From Dyadobacter sp. CECT 9275 (GTDB taxonomy: Bacteria > Bacteroidota > Bacteroidia > Cytophagales > Spirosomataceae): a stretch of 64,000 nucleotides of DNA. Below are positions 55,545 through 64,000 of the stretch, piece after piece (position 1 is the first letter of the stretch; each line of letters starts with the position of its first letter). A model generated the notes under the pieces. It was given only the letters and a program-made list of their open reading frames with translations. It did no database searches and was not told the origin of the DNA. A program made the position numbers and the translations under genes. Location: the NCBI RefSeq assembly GCF_907164905.1, contig NZ_CAJRAF010000002.1, positions 1,736,001 through 1,800,000 of the forward strand, in the 5' to 3' direction.

Positions 55545-56180
55545 TTATGATCTGGAATGAATAGCTTTACCAAGTGCCTGAGCAGCAGAAAAAGGCGACT
55601 CCGCACTGCATATTGCCGAAATTACGGCAATCCCGTCCGCACCGTTTAAAATCGCTTCGTTCGTATTGTGAATGTTCAGCCCCCCGATCACCACCAGCGG
55701 ATGTCGGCTGTTCCGTTTGGCCCATTGAAGGCCGTTTAACCCCCAGGGTGTTTCAGTGTCCGTTTTGGAAGGTGTAGCATACAAAGGGCTCACCGCCAGG
55801 TAACTGATGTGCCAATTTTCGGCCTCGGTTACGTCCTGCATTTTCTCAGCAGATAGCCCGATTATTTTTCCAGGAGGAAGCATTTGAACGAGTACCTCGT
55901 AAGGCATATCACTTTGCCCGACGTGCACACCGTCTGCATCAACTGCCAGGGCCACATCCACCCTGTCGTTAATGATCAGCGGAATCTGGTAAGGCGCCAG
56001 GATATCTTTCAGACGTTTCCCACGGTCGATAAAAGCACGTGTCCCTAACGTTTTTTCCCGTAACTGTACCATCGTAACGCCGCCGCGGGCTGCGTCTTCC
56101 ACCACCTGATAAAAATCTCTTCCCCGACACGCCGCCTCGTCCGTAACAAGGTACAACCGGATGGCTTTTAATATATCCAT
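55545..56180 (-). CDS. thiE: Thiamine-phosphate synthase
   Basis: 211 residues, TIM barrel. VTMVQLREK, PLIINDRVDVALAVDADGVH, VGQSDMPYEVL, IGLSAEKMQDVTEA and VVIGGLNIHNTNEAILNGAD are the pyrophosphate- and thiazole-phosphate-binding segments of ThiE. It joins HMP-PP to thiazole phosphate, giving thiamine phosphate. Three bases after thiM. Confidence 0.95.
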   Translation of the reverse strand: MDILKAIRLYLVTDEAACRGRDFYQVVEDAARGGVTMVQLREKTLGTRAFIDRGKRLKDILAPYQIPLIINDRVDVALAVDADGVHVGQSDMPYEVLVQMLPPGKIIGLSAEKMQDVTEAENWHISYLAVSPLYATPSKTDTETPWGLNGLQWAKRNSRHPLVVIGGLNIHNTNEAILNGADGIAVISAICSAESPFSAAQALGKAIHSRS

Positions 56181-56183
56181 AGC

Positions 56184-56978
56184 TTATATAGTAAGCCGGG
56201 AAAGTTCTGCCAACTGAGCCGGCTTAAGAGCTTCAAGGGCGTCCAGGAAGGCAATCTGAAAAGATCCGGGAAGGTCCGCTCTTTGTCCTGCAAGTTCACC
56301 GCTTACGCCCATGGTAGCAGCGGCGCACACAGCTGCATCGAAAAAATCGGGCTGAATGGCTGCAAATGCGCCTGCAATGGCTGATGCGCTGCATCCCATG
56401 CCTGTGATACGGGTCATCAGCGGGATACCATTCTTTACGTAAGCTGTTTCATTCCCACGAACAATGACGTCCGTAGCTCCGCTAACACTTACTACACAGT
56501 CATACTGATGGCTTAATGCACGCGCAGCAGAAAGTCCGTCGGTTGAAAGTGCGGTACTGTCAACTCCTTTCGTCCGAATGTGAGAACCGGCCATGGACAT
56601 GATTTCAGAGGCATTGCCACGAATAATGGCAGGCGAAGCTACCTCGAGAAGCTGCTGCAGAACCTGATCCCGATACGGCGTTGCTCCCGCTCCCACCGGA
56701 TCTATGACAATGGGCTTACCCAATTCCGCCGCTTTTTTCATGGCCAGTTTCATCCCATCCACCCATACGGGAGAAAGGGTTCCAATGTTAACCACCAATG
56801 CACCGGCTATGGATACCATATCCTCCACTTCCTGCACGGCGTGTGCCATGACCGGAGAAGCCCCGATCGCCAGCAGGGCGTTGGCTGTAAAATTCATGAC
56901 AACGAAATTGGTTATATTATGAACCAAAGGTGCCGATGAACGGAGGCTGGTAAGATTGCTTTCGAAATTAAATTCCAT
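56184..56978 (-). CDS. thiM: Hydroxyethylthiazole kinase
   Basis: 264 residues. LVHNITNFVVMNFTANALLA at the start, PIVIDPVGAGATPYR, a GNASEIMSMAG segment and TRITGMGCSASAIAGAFAAI with the catalytic Cys are typical of ThiM. It phosphorylates the thiazole alcohol salvaged from outside. First gene of thiM-thiE-thiD-tenA; with no de novo genes (thiC, thiG) present, the operon is a salvage unit. A TPP riboswitch precedes it. Confidence 0.95.
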   Translation of the reverse strand: MEFNFESNLTSLRSSAPLVHNITNFVVMNFTANALLAIGASPVMAHAVQEVEDMVSIAGALVVNIGTLSPVWVDGMKLAMKKAAELGKPIVIDPVGAGATPYRDQVLQQLLEVASPAIIRGNASEIMSMAGSHIRTKGVDSTALSTDGLSAARALSHQYDCVVSVSGATDVIVRGNETAYVKNGIPLMTRITGMGCSASAIAGAFAAIQPDFFDAAVCAAATMGVSGELAGQRADLPGSFQIAFLDALEALKPAQLAELSRLTI

Positions 56979-57056
56979 TTCTCAATGTTCTGGTTAAGTA
57001 AAAACATGGGAATGGACAGTAAGGAAACGGTGATGAGGAACGCCAAGGCGATTCTG

Positions 57057-57099
57057 ACAAAACCAAAAAGGAAACCCGGCAACGTTATTACCGGTACAA
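57057..57099 (-). terminator. Expression-platform hairpin of the TPP riboswitch
   Basis: Directly after the aptamer, minus-strand CCGGTAA TAACG TTGCCGG forms a 7-bp stem (one G-U) at about 57072-57090 and is followed by a T-rich run. This looks like a transcription terminator controlled by the aptamer. Confidence 0.55.
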
Positions 57100-57177
57100 C
57101 GCTTTTTCCTACGACAGCATCAACTGTGTCAGGTTCAAAGGGTATGAATCTCAGTCCGTTTTTTGGACACCCCTAAA
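57100..57177 (-). promoter_or_regulatory. TPP riboswitch (THI element)
   Basis: Minus strand, in order: TTTAGGGGTGTCC, ACTGAGATTCATACCCTTTG, AACCTGACACAGTTGATGCTG and GTCGTAGGAAA. These are the conserved blocks of the thiamine-pyrophosphate aptamer (GGGGTG, CTGAGA, ACCCTT, GAACCTGA, CGTAGG-AA). It lies about 120 bases before thiM and should switch the operon off when TPP is plentiful. Confidence 0.93.
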
Positions 57178-57367
57178 GCCATTCTTAATTGCGAAAGTAG
57201 TAGTTTTGGAAATAAGAAAAAAGGAACCGGGCCTGTACATCATTTTATCAAAAACGGCTGCAACCATTCCTGTACGATAACCGACATGAAGTGAAACGGT
57301 TCCGTTCGTTATAAACCATGATTTCCCGTATCAAAATATTATATTTTAAAACCGAAATTCCTGTTAC

Positions 57368-58042
57368 ATGATTAAAGCAGCAATATTTGACATGGATGGC
57401 TTGCTGATCGACTCGGAACCGATCTGGACCGAAGCCGCACGTGAGGTAATGCAAAAAGTAAATTTTGAGCTCACCAATGAATTAAAACACCAGACCACCG
57501 GACTTTCCTGCCAGCTTTTCCTGGAATTCTGTTATAAAATACAACCCTGGAACACCCCCAGCTTTGAAGAGCTGGAACATGATATTCTGGAATACGCACA
57601 TCAGCATATCCTGGACAGGGCGGTAGCCATGCCTGGCGCCGTTGAACTCGTAAAAACACTGAAACAACAAAACCTGAAACTGGCCGTAGCCTCCGCTTCG
57701 CACATGGAGCTCATTGAAGGGGTACTGGAACGGTTGCAAATAACCGAGTATTTTGACTCCTGGCATTCGGGAACGCTGGAAAAATTCACCAAACCGCACC
57801 CTGCCGTGTACCTCTCCACAGTCGCGAAATTGGGCGTAGCCCCAGGCGAATGTATTGCTTTTGAAGATTCACATGCCGGTTTGCGATCTGCGCACGCAGC
57901 CGGAATGGTCGCTATTTCAGTACCCGCAGCGGAAGTTTATGATGATCCCAAATTTGACCTCGCCCATTACAAGATACGTTCTCTGAAAGATTACATTTTT
58001 ACAGAAATGAGTGAGTTTCCGCAGGTATTATTCAATAATTGA
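57368..58042 (+). CDS. HAD-superfamily hexitol phosphatase-like (HxpB/YniC type)
   Basis: 224 residues. FDMDGLLIDSEPIW with nucleophile Asp8 and Asp10, VASASHMELIEGVL (motif II Ser), KPHPAVYL (motif III Lys) and FEDSHAGLRSAHAAG (motif IV). The LLIDSEPIW form and length match the HxpB/YniC group, which dephosphorylates sugar and hexitol phosphates and 2-deoxyglucose-6-phosphate. It precedes the histidine kinase by 28 bases and is probably co-transcribed with it. Confidence 0.88.
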   Translation: MIKAAIFDMDGLLIDSEPIWTEAAREVMQKVNFELTNELKHQTTGLSCQLFLEFCYKIQPWNTPSFEELEHDILEYAHQHILDRAVAMPGAVELVKTLKQQNLKLAVASASHMELIEGVLERLQITEYFDSWHSGTLEKFTKPHPAVYLSTVAKLGVAPGECIAFEDSHAGLRSAHAAGMVAISVPAAEVYDDPKFDLAHYKIRSLKDYIFTEMSEFPQVLFNN

Positions 58043-58070
58043 TTCATAAACCTTTCAGCCCCTGCCCTAT

Positions 58071-59411
58071 ATGATTGGCTTAAGGCATTTCAGTATTGTT
58101 GTTGCAACACGGATCATCATCATCATCCTGAGCATCCTGGCATTGTTATGGCTGTCGCACCAGCAGACTAATAAGGGATTGATTTACATGCTGGGCATCG
58201 TTATCATTTCCATCCAGGGCTCCTTGCTGTATCAGTATGTTACAAAAGTCAATCGCAAACTAACCTATTTCCTGGAATCTGTCAGGTACTCGGATTTTAC
58301 GATCAACTTCCGGGCAGATAACAAAATGGGAAAAACCTTCAAAGAACTTAACCAGCAGTTCAATGAAGTGCTGCTGGCGTTCAGACAAGCCAGGGCCGAA
58401 AAGGAAGCCAATCTTCAGTACCTCAATACCATCGTGCAGCATATTGGCACCGGCCTCATTACCTTTGACAGCAACGGAAAAGTCAATATCATTAACAGTG
58501 CCGCCCTTCGTATGCTGGGGATATACCGCCTGCACCAGCTCAGCGAATTACAGGAAAAACATCCACGGCTCTACGAATTGCTTTCCGAACTGACTTCGGG
58601 CGTCAGGGAGTTGTATCGCACGCCCAATGATCAGCCGCTGGCTTTGCAGGGAGCGGCTATACAGCTGCGCGGCACCTGGGTGAGAATCGTAGTTTTGCAA
58701 AATATACAAACCGAACTTCAGCAGCAGGAAGTGGAATCCTGGCAAAACCTCACAAGGGTATTGCGTCATGAGATCATGAATTCCATGACGCCGATCGTCT
58801 CCCTGGTAGGTACTATGCGGATGATCGTTAACGAAGACATTGAAAAATCAACCACTGACCAGGAAGCAGTGACTGACCTGAAAGAAGCACTTCATACGCT
58901 CGAAAAACGGAGCAAAGGAATGATGCAGTTTGTTAATGCCTACCGCGACTTCACTACTTTACCTAAGCCCGTTTTCACTAGCCTCAACGTTACGGAGCTT
59001 TTGAATGATGTTATTCAGCTTTTGCAAACCGATCTTGTTGCGTCAGGTGTGCTGTGGAAGCTGAATGTCAAACCCGAAAATTTAACGATTAAAGCGGATT
59101 CCAGCCAGATACAACAGGTGCTGATCAACCTTATCAAAAACGCTTCGGAAGCATTTTCCATACAAACCAGCAGGCTCATTACCCTGAATGCTTATTCGAC
59201 TGACAGCCATACGGTCATTGAAGTGGAGGACAATGGTGATGGGATAGAACCCGAAGCGCTCGAGAATATTTTCATCCCCTTTTATACTACTAAAAAAACC
59301 GGTTCCGGTATTGGTCTGAGCCTCTCGCGCCAGATACTGCAGCAGCATGGCGGCAACCTGACGGTTGTTTCAGAAGTGGGAAAAGGAACCGTTTTTAGTC
59401 TCATCATTTAA
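58071..59411 (+). CDS. NtrY-like sensor histidine kinase
   Basis: 446 residues. Two N-terminal TMs at about 8-29 and 37-57 with almost no periplasmic loop, so the signal is probably membrane-borne or cytoplasmic. A PAS-like domain at about 110-210 (GTGLITFDSNGKVNIINSAA) follows. The dimerisation box LRHEIMNSMTPI has the phospho-accepting His233. The ATPase domain shows NLIKNASEAF, EDNGDGI and GSGIGLSLSRQIL. NtrY-type kinases pair with NtrC-family regulators; the only one here is at 48191, 8.5 kb away. Confidence 0.92.
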   Translation: MIGLRHFSIVVATRIIIIILSILALLWLSHQQTNKGLIYMLGIVIISIQGSLLYQYVTKVNRKLTYFLESVRYSDFTINFRADNKMGKTFKELNQQFNEVLLAFRQARAEKEANLQYLNTIVQHIGTGLITFDSNGKVNIINSAALRMLGIYRLHQLSELQEKHPRLYELLSELTSGVRELYRTPNDQPLALQGAAIQLRGTWVRIVVLQNIQTELQQQEVESWQNLTRVLRHEIMNSMTPIVSLVGTMRMIVNEDIEKSTTDQEAVTDLKEALHTLEKRSKGMMQFVNAYRDFTTLPKPVFTSLNVTELLNDVIQLLQTDLVASGVLWKLNVKPENLTIKADSSQIQQVLINLIKNASEAFSIQTSRLITLNAYSTDSHTVIEVEDNGDGIEPEALENIFIPFYTTKKTGSGIGLSLSRQILQQHGGNLTVVSEVGKGTVFSLII

Positions 59412-59426
59412 CCGAAGGATACGCCG

Positions 59427-60626
59427 TTACACCAGATTGGATAATCCTGAAAAACGTTCCCCCAAAATTGCCTTTGCATTTCCACCCAGCCAGTCTTTTA
59501 GCAGCGATGCATAAATATTTCTAAAGTCAACCGAAAAACGCAGATCACCCGCGTCCAGATCCGACAGGTCCGGAGCTTCATTGTAAACGACTGAGTTTCT
59601 GGGCGGGCCTCCGATCAGAAAAACGTTATTGGCAGTTCCGTGATCTGTACCACCACTGGCATTTTGTTTTACCCGACGGCCAAATTCACTGAAAGTCAGA
59701 ATAAGCGTACGGCCCAGCTGGCCATTTTTTTTGAGGTCTGTTACAAAAGCCGAAATACCCTCCGAATATTGCTGAAGCAAACGCTCCTGCTGATTTTTCT
59801 GATTTACATGTGTATCAAAGCCCGATAATGATACATAATAAACAGAAGTTTCCACGCCGGAATTAATCAGTTCAGATATGGTCTTCAGATTTTTTGCCAA
59901 CTCACTGTTGGGATAAATGTTACTGCCTGGACGCACTTTTACTTTCTCATGCAAATACGCTGCGCTTGACTCCGTTTCAATGATGGTTTTGTAGAGATAA
60001 TCAACCGTACTGTTCACCCCCTGTTTTTCATTTGCTTTTACCAGCTTTTTCAATTCCGCAAAACGAGCCTGGCTATATAATTTTCGCGGGTTGAGCAGCG
60101 CCAATCCGTTGGCCTCACTCCCCTTCATGGCAAGACTTAGGGTATCGTCGATTTCCAGCATTTGGTAAGGTCTCACTCCATTTTCCCTGCATTGCGCGTC
60201 TAGATACCTCCCCAGCCATCCGGTATTCAGGTATTCAGTGGATTTACTCGCCGTTTGCCAGATATCCATCGAACGAAAATGTGAACGGTCCGGATTAGGG
60301 TATCCTACATTATTAATGATTCTGACCCGCCCGTCGTCGTACAAATTTCGTAGTAAGGTCAGTGCAGGATTAAGGCCTATTTCGTCATTGAGGGCAATCA
60401 CATTTGGGCGTTCTATGGCCAATACCGGTCTTTCCCGATAGTAAATATCATTCCGGTAAGGAATAACAGTATTCAGTCCGTCGTTGCCGCCGGAAAGCTG
60501 GATCACTACCAGTATGTTCTGATTCCCCGAACCAATACTCCGGCCGGTTAACTTTAAAAACTCAGGTGCCAGCCAGGTGCCCGAGGCGGCCACCACCGAT
60601 TTCCGGATAAAATCTCTCCTTTTCAT
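59427..60626 (-). CDS. DUF1501 domain-containing protein (Tat-exported)
   Basis: 399 residues. The N-terminus MKRRDFIRKSVVAASGTWLA resembles a Tat signal. The DUF1501 pattern follows: VVIQLSGGNDGLNTVIPY, NNVGYPNPDRSHFRSMDIWQ, YYVSLSGFDTHVNQ, LILTFSEFGRRVKQNASGGT and DHGTANNVFLIGG. The fold is sulfatase/alkaline-phosphatase-like, with Asp/His ligands typical of metal sites. The function is unknown. It is downstream of the DUF1800 gene by 24 bases, a pairing seen across Bacteroidota and Planctomycetota. Confidence 0.92.
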   Translation of the reverse strand: MKRRDFIRKSVVAASGTWLAPEFLKLTGRSIGSGNQNILVVIQLSGGNDGLNTVIPYRNDIYYRERPVLAIERPNVIALNDEIGLNPALTLLRNLYDDGRVRIINNVGYPNPDRSHFRSMDIWQTASKSTEYLNTGWLGRYLDAQCRENGVRPYQMLEIDDTLSLAMKGSEANGLALLNPRKLYSQARFAELKKLVKANEKQGVNSTVDYLYKTIIETESSAAYLHEKVKVRPGSNIYPNSELAKNLKTISELINSGVETSVYYVSLSGFDTHVNQKNQQERLLQQYSEGISAFVTDLKKNGQLGRTLILTFSEFGRRVKQNASGGTDHGTANNVFLIGGPPRNSVVYNEAPDLSDLDAGDLRFSVDFRNIYASLLKDWLGGNAKAILGERFSGLSNLV

Positions 60627-60650
60627 CTTCTAAAAAAGTTAGTTTTTGAT

Positions 60651-62030
60651 TTAACAGACCTGATATTCAGGAAGCCCCATGAAGGCCAGTGTCAGAAGCC
60701 TGACGCGCTTGGGCCTGTCCGTTTCACCTGACGCCTTACTCTTCACAAGCTGCATGACTGGCTCGGATGGCGGTACTGCAAACAAATCTGCTGCCATCAT
60801 TTCTGCTAGGTCCTGATCGGAAACAGCATGGTACCGTTCAACCAATTTACTCCAATCCAGTTTATCGGCAGCAGTGTTTTGTTGCACCGTTATATCATTC
60901 ACATCCCCGCTCTGTTTTCCCTTCACCGGACCGATCCCCTTCCCGGTAATTAAAAAGGGGAGGTTCATCCGGTACAACAGGCTGGAACCATCAATCCAGC
61001 TTCTGCCTCCTGGCCAGCCTGCAACGTTGGGCGGATAAAACAGTACCTGCCCCAATACCTTCTGAACCAAAAGCGGTTGCTCTCCAGCGCCGAAGGCCCC
61101 GGGAATGGCTTGCGCTATACCGGCCATCAAGGATACCGGAGATTTTATAAGTAATTGATCCGAGGGAATTTCATAGAACCAGTCGGAAAGAAATATTTTT
61201 TTCATCAAGCCTCCGATATCGTATCCCGACTGATAAAAGATGTCCGCTAAATCTTCAATTCTCCTTTTATTAAGCTTTTCGCTTACAAATGCCTGATATA
61301 GTTTGGTAACCACATGCCGGGCCGTTTGTTTTTGTCTGAGCAGAATACGTATGACATCTTCACCCCGGAAATCTCCTTCCCGGCCCAGAAAGTTTTTGAT
61401 ACCATTGTCATGGGTGCGTTCCCGGAAAACAAATTGTCCCTCTGTATCAAATCCCCAACCCGTAAAAGCCCTGGCCACTTCCTTCACGTCTGTTTCGGTA
61501 TAATTGCCACGGCCTAAGGTAAAAAGTTCCATGACCTCTCTGGCAAAATTTTCGTTCGGGCTTGATTTCCTATTCTGCTGGTTATTCAGAAATTGCAGCA
61601 TAGCGGGCTCCTTAGAAATGGCCATGAGCATATCCCCAAAATTCCCCAGCGAATGTTTTCTGATTGTATTGATATAACTCAAAACAAAACCAGGAACAAC
61701 CGTTCGACAAGCAAAATGGCCATGCCAAAACAAAGCCATCCGCTCCGTAAAAACCCCTTCCCGTCGGTTCATAAGACTTAACCACTCAAGATTCATCCTT
61801 TTTATCCTTAGTTTCGCTTCCTCCCGGAGTTCCTTTTTGGAGGTACCATCCATTTCTTTGCGCTGGCCCAGCACCTCGTTTACCTCCTGCATTATTGGTG
61901 TAAATCCGGATTGACTGGAAAAAAGATTTTCAACCGCCTGGGGGATTGTCAGGGTGCTTTCAGGCAAGTACCCGAATGCAGCACGTCTATAGAGATGTAG
62001 AACTCTCATTTTCTGACCATTATCTCGCAT
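60651..62030 (-). CDS. DUF1800 domain-containing protein
   Basis: 459 residues from the ATG at 62030; a later ATG at 62009 is also possible and an upstream TTG (62072) is less so. Characteristic segments: LYRRAAFGYLPESTL, MALFWHGHFACRT, NFAREVMELFTLGRGNYTE, DVKEVARAFTGWGF and PPNVAGWPGGRSWIDGSSLL. No signal peptide is seen. Its role is unknown; it is always the companion of DUF1501 proteins. First gene of the pair. Confidence 0.9.
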   Translation of the reverse strand: MRDNGQKMRVLHLYRRAAFGYLPESTLTIPQAVENLFSSQSGFTPIMQEVNEVLGQRKEMDGTSKKELREEAKLRIKRMNLEWLSLMNRREGVFTERMALFWHGHFACRTVVPGFVLSYINTIRKHSLGNFGDMLMAISKEPAMLQFLNNQQNRKSSPNENFAREVMELFTLGRGNYTETDVKEVARAFTGWGFDTEGQFVFRERTHDNGIKNFLGREGDFRGEDVIRILLRQKQTARHVVTKLYQAFVSEKLNKRRIEDLADIFYQSGYDIGGLMKKIFLSDWFYEIPSDQLLIKSPVSLMAGIAQAIPGAFGAGEQPLLVQKVLGQVLFYPPNVAGWPGGRSWIDGSSLLYRMNLPFLITGKGIGPVKGKQSGDVNDITVQQNTAADKLDWSKLVERYHAVSDQDLAEMMAADLFAVPPSEPVMQLVKSKASGETDRPKRVRLLTLAFMGLPEYQVC

Positions 62031-62180
62031 CACAAATCCATTTTTATACCTTTGACGTCCTTTCACGACCAAGGTTTAAGAACAAATCGGAGAAGTCTCA
62101 AATCTGTTATATTTTTTGTAGATTACAACCAAAAAACAACATCATTTGTCTTTGCTGAAAACCATTAGGAAGAAGAAATC

Positions 62181-62630
62181 ATGAAAAGACTATTATTGGG
62201 AATCATGCTGGTGTCAACGATTTCGGCCTGCAACAATTCATCAGTGGACAAGAAAGATCCAAATGAAATTTATTACAAGGAAACGGTGAGCATCAATGAC
62301 GTCCCGCGGTCTACACTTACCTTTTTTGAAGTTGAAGACAGCCGCTGTCCGGAGGGAGTCCAGTGTATCTGGGCTGGGAACGCCACCGTGGACCTGGCAT
62401 TGAGTGGTGTGACGACCGAAGGTGGTGTCACCAAACACGTCACCATGTGCCTTGGCGATTGCCATACCATTAGCCCGACAACCGGCTTTCAGGTAACGGA
62501 CACACTGGATGAAAATTTTGCGGGACAAAAGTATCGGTTCATTCTGGAATCCGTTAATCCGAAAGCCCGGCTCGACAGCACCCGAAAAAAGCAGGATTAT
62601 TCTATTGTTCTGAAAATAGAAAAAAGGTAA
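62181..62630 (+). CDS. Small lipoprotein, unknown function (149 aa)
   Basis: Lipoprotein signal MKRLLLGIMLVSTISAC with lipobox Cys17. The body has the Cys-containing segment DSRCPEGVQCIWAGNATVDL and a second Cys pair MCLGDCHTI, so two disulfides are likely. Proteins with the DSRCPxxVxCIWxG pattern are common uncharacterised lipoproteins in Bacteroidota. It is divergent from the DUF1800 gene and ends at a strong terminator. Confidence 0.78.
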   Translation: MKRLLLGIMLVSTISACNNSSVDKKDPNEIYYKETVSINDVPRSTLTFFEVEDSRCPEGVQCIWAGNATVDLALSGVTTEGGVTKHVTMCLGDCHTISPTTGFQVTDTLDENFAGQKYRFILESVNPKARLDSTRKKQDYSIVLKIEKR

Positions 62631-62679
62631 AAAGGCAGAGCTGTGCGTATACCAGGAGATCCTTCACAGCTCTGCCTTT
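62631..62679. terminator. Bidirectional terminator with a 15-bp stem
   Basis: AAAGGCAGAGCTGTG (62631-62645) is exactly complementary to CACAGCTCTGCCTTT (62665-62679). It lies between the stops of the lipoprotein gene and the converging APC transporter gene. Confidence 0.9.
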
Positions 62680-64000
62680 CAGGCAGCCAGTTTGCTTTTT
62701 TTGTACCCGTAACCAAAATAGATCAGCAGGCCAATTGCGAGCCATATCACAAAGATCAGCCAGTTGGACGAGCCCAGTTCCGTCATCAGATACAGATTGG
62801 TGAGTATCCCCGCCACGGGAAGCGACGAGAAATTATATCTAAAGCTAAGGTAGGATAACGTTGCCCAGGTGATCCAGAAAATGATCGTCAGAAGCTTATG
62901 TTCGATTATTTCTGAAGCCGAAAGAGCATCCCATTCTTTAAGGGTATCCTGGCCGTACAAAAGTATCCCGCCAACCGCCAGGATAAAAAGCCCGCCTATC
63001 AGGAATTTCCCGTTGATATAAGGTACCCTGAATTTTGACCTTTGAGAAATACCGGTATGATCGAGGTACAAAACGCCTCCGCATACCAGTATGAAGGCAA
63101 AAAAGGTACCTACACTGGTAAGGTCAACGAAGAAGTCCATCTTAAAAAAAAGAGCAGGAACCGCAACCACTACCCCCGTTACAATGGTAGCAAACGAGGG
63201 GGTTTTATACCTGGGGTGAATGGTCGAGAATTTCTTCCACAAAAGTCCGTCACGGCTCATGGTCATCCAGATCCTGGGCTGCCCCAACTGATATACCAGC
63301 AGTGCACTGGTAATAGCGATCACAGAACTTACGGAGATCAGCCCGGCCATGAAATCCAGACCCACGCTCTGGAATACGAAAGCAAGGGGATCACTCACAT
63401 TCAACTCTTTGTAATTCACCATACCTGTCAGTACCAGGGTGATGAGCACATACAGGACTGTGCAAATCAGCAAACAATAGATCATGGCCCTGGGCATATC
63501 CCGCTGAGGGTCCTTACATTCTTCTGCTGTGGTTGAGATGGAATCAAAACCGATGAAGGCAAAAAATACCGCTGCCACACCGCTCAAAACTCCACTTACT
63601 CCATTGGGCGCAAATGGGCTCCAATTCTCCGGTTTTACGTAAAACGCCCCTGCAAAAATCACCAGCAAAACCACTCCTATTTTTAGTATCACCATGATAT
63701 TACTTGCCGTCCGTGACTCCCGGATTCCGATGTACACCAGTGCCGTAACCAGTAACGTAACCAGGCCTGCAGGAAGGTTCAGAATAATCGGAAAGTCCCC
63801 AACCCGCGGTGCTACCTCAAAGGCGTGGGCGGCCAAACGTTCGTATGCCGTAAGTGTCGCCTGTCCTGAGGTTTGTAGTTTATGAAAAGCTTCGGAGGCG
63901 GCCACCGGGTTCATAGTCAGCCAGCCGGGAAGCGTAATCCCAAATCCTTTTAACATACTAACAAAATACTCCGCCCACGAAATAGCCACCACCATGTTGG
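62679..64000 (-). CDS. APC-superfamily amino acid permease, cut at its N-terminus
   Basis: At least 440 residues; the reading frame is open to the right edge, and the first Met in the window (63995) is internal, because several N-terminal TMs of the family are missing. About ten TMs remain, for example ILKIGVVLLVIFAGAFYV. The motif VFFAFIGFDSISTTAEECKD is typical of the CAT/YhdG cationic amino acid transporter group, as is the C-terminal TM pair. It should import amino acids across the inner membrane. The specificity is not decidable. Confidence 0.9.
   Translation of the reverse strand, partial: NMVVAISWAEYFVSMLKGFGITLPGWLTMNPVAASEAFHKLQTSGQATLTAYERLAAHAFEVAPRVGDFPIILNLPAGLVTLLVTALVYIGIRESRTASNIMVILKIGVVLLVIFAGAFYVKPENWSPFAPNGVSGVLSGVAAVFFAFIGFDSISTTAEECKDPQRDMPRAMIYCLLICTVLYVLITLVLTGMVNYKELNVSDPLAFVFQSVGLDFMAGLISVSSVIAITSALLVYQLGQPRIWMTMSRDGLLWKKFSTIHPRYKTPSFATIVTGVVVAVPALFFKMDFFVDLTSVGTFFAFILVCGGVLYLDHTGISQRSKFRVPYINGKFLIGGLFILAVGGILLYGQDTLKEWDALSASEIIEHKLLTIIFWITWATLSYLSFRYNFSSLPVAGILTNLYLMTELGSSNWLIFVIWLAIGLLIYFGYGYKKSKLAA

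Noticed and set aside
57269..57284. TGTACG-N4-CCGACA upstream of the HxpB-like phosphatase gene, as a fourth operator copy
   Set aside because: The half sites face the wrong way relative to CGGACA-N4-TGTwCG, and one base breaks the symmetry.
1..64000. CRISPR arrays, tRNA or rRNA genes, IS elements, prophage
   Set aside because: No regular repeat-spacer pattern, cloverleaf, rRNA segment, transposase or phage gene was recognised.

Overview
The window looks like a chromosome segment of a free-living Bacteroidota bacterium of the Cytophagales, close to Spirosomaceae such as Dyadobacter. The signs are a type IX secretion sorting domain, TAnnTTTG-type promoters, a DUF1501/DUF1800 pair, a SusC-like beta-barrel receptor and many very large FtsX permeases. 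Taxonomy is inferred from gene content only. No rRNA, tRNA, CRISPR array, phage or complete IS element was recognised.

Left part (1-10.4 kb): the N-terminal part of a GH1 beta-glucosidase, a secreted three-repeat protein with a T9SS sorting domain, an orphan ECF sigma factor beside about 0.9 kb without a gene, a lipoprotein metallopeptidase overlapping a GNAT acetyltransferase, a secreted CBM9-like protein, a class A beta-lactamase-like hydrolase, and an AztD-like zinc-chaperone lipoprotein. The AztD-like promoter lies inside two Zur-like inverted repeats.

Central part (10.4-49.6 kb): the main feature. Eleven intact, divergent permeases of 787-822 residues, each with two FtsX domains and all on the minus strand, are served by one MacB/LolD-type ATPase and one HlyD/MacA-type adaptor. 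A sigma54-dependent response regulator diverges from the adaptor gene. A 16-bp palindrome, CGGACA-N4-TGT(T/A)CG, occurs in the promoter regions of three transcription units (adaptor, permease D, permeases C-B-A) and is a candidate enhancer for that regulator. Also in this part are two Spy/CpxP-like periplasmic proteins, a KirBac-type potassium channel, a beta-barrel receptor, a VOC protein and a secreted LamG/DUF1080-like protein. An antisense four-helix-bundle (IVP) gene flanked by inverted purine-rich tracts splits the adaptor from the ATPase. Together this looks like a sigma54-controlled envelope export or stress system with one motor and many permeases.

Right part (49.7-64 kb): GH127 beta-L-arabinofuranosidase, LEA14-like protein, YciF-like and general-stress-26-like proteins, a thiM-thiE-thiD-tenA thiamine-salvage operon behind a TPP riboswitch, a HxpB-like phosphatase, an NtrY-like histidine kinase (the likely partner of the regulator 8.5 kb away), the DUF1501/DUF1800 pair, a small lipoprotein, and an APC transporter cut by the window end.
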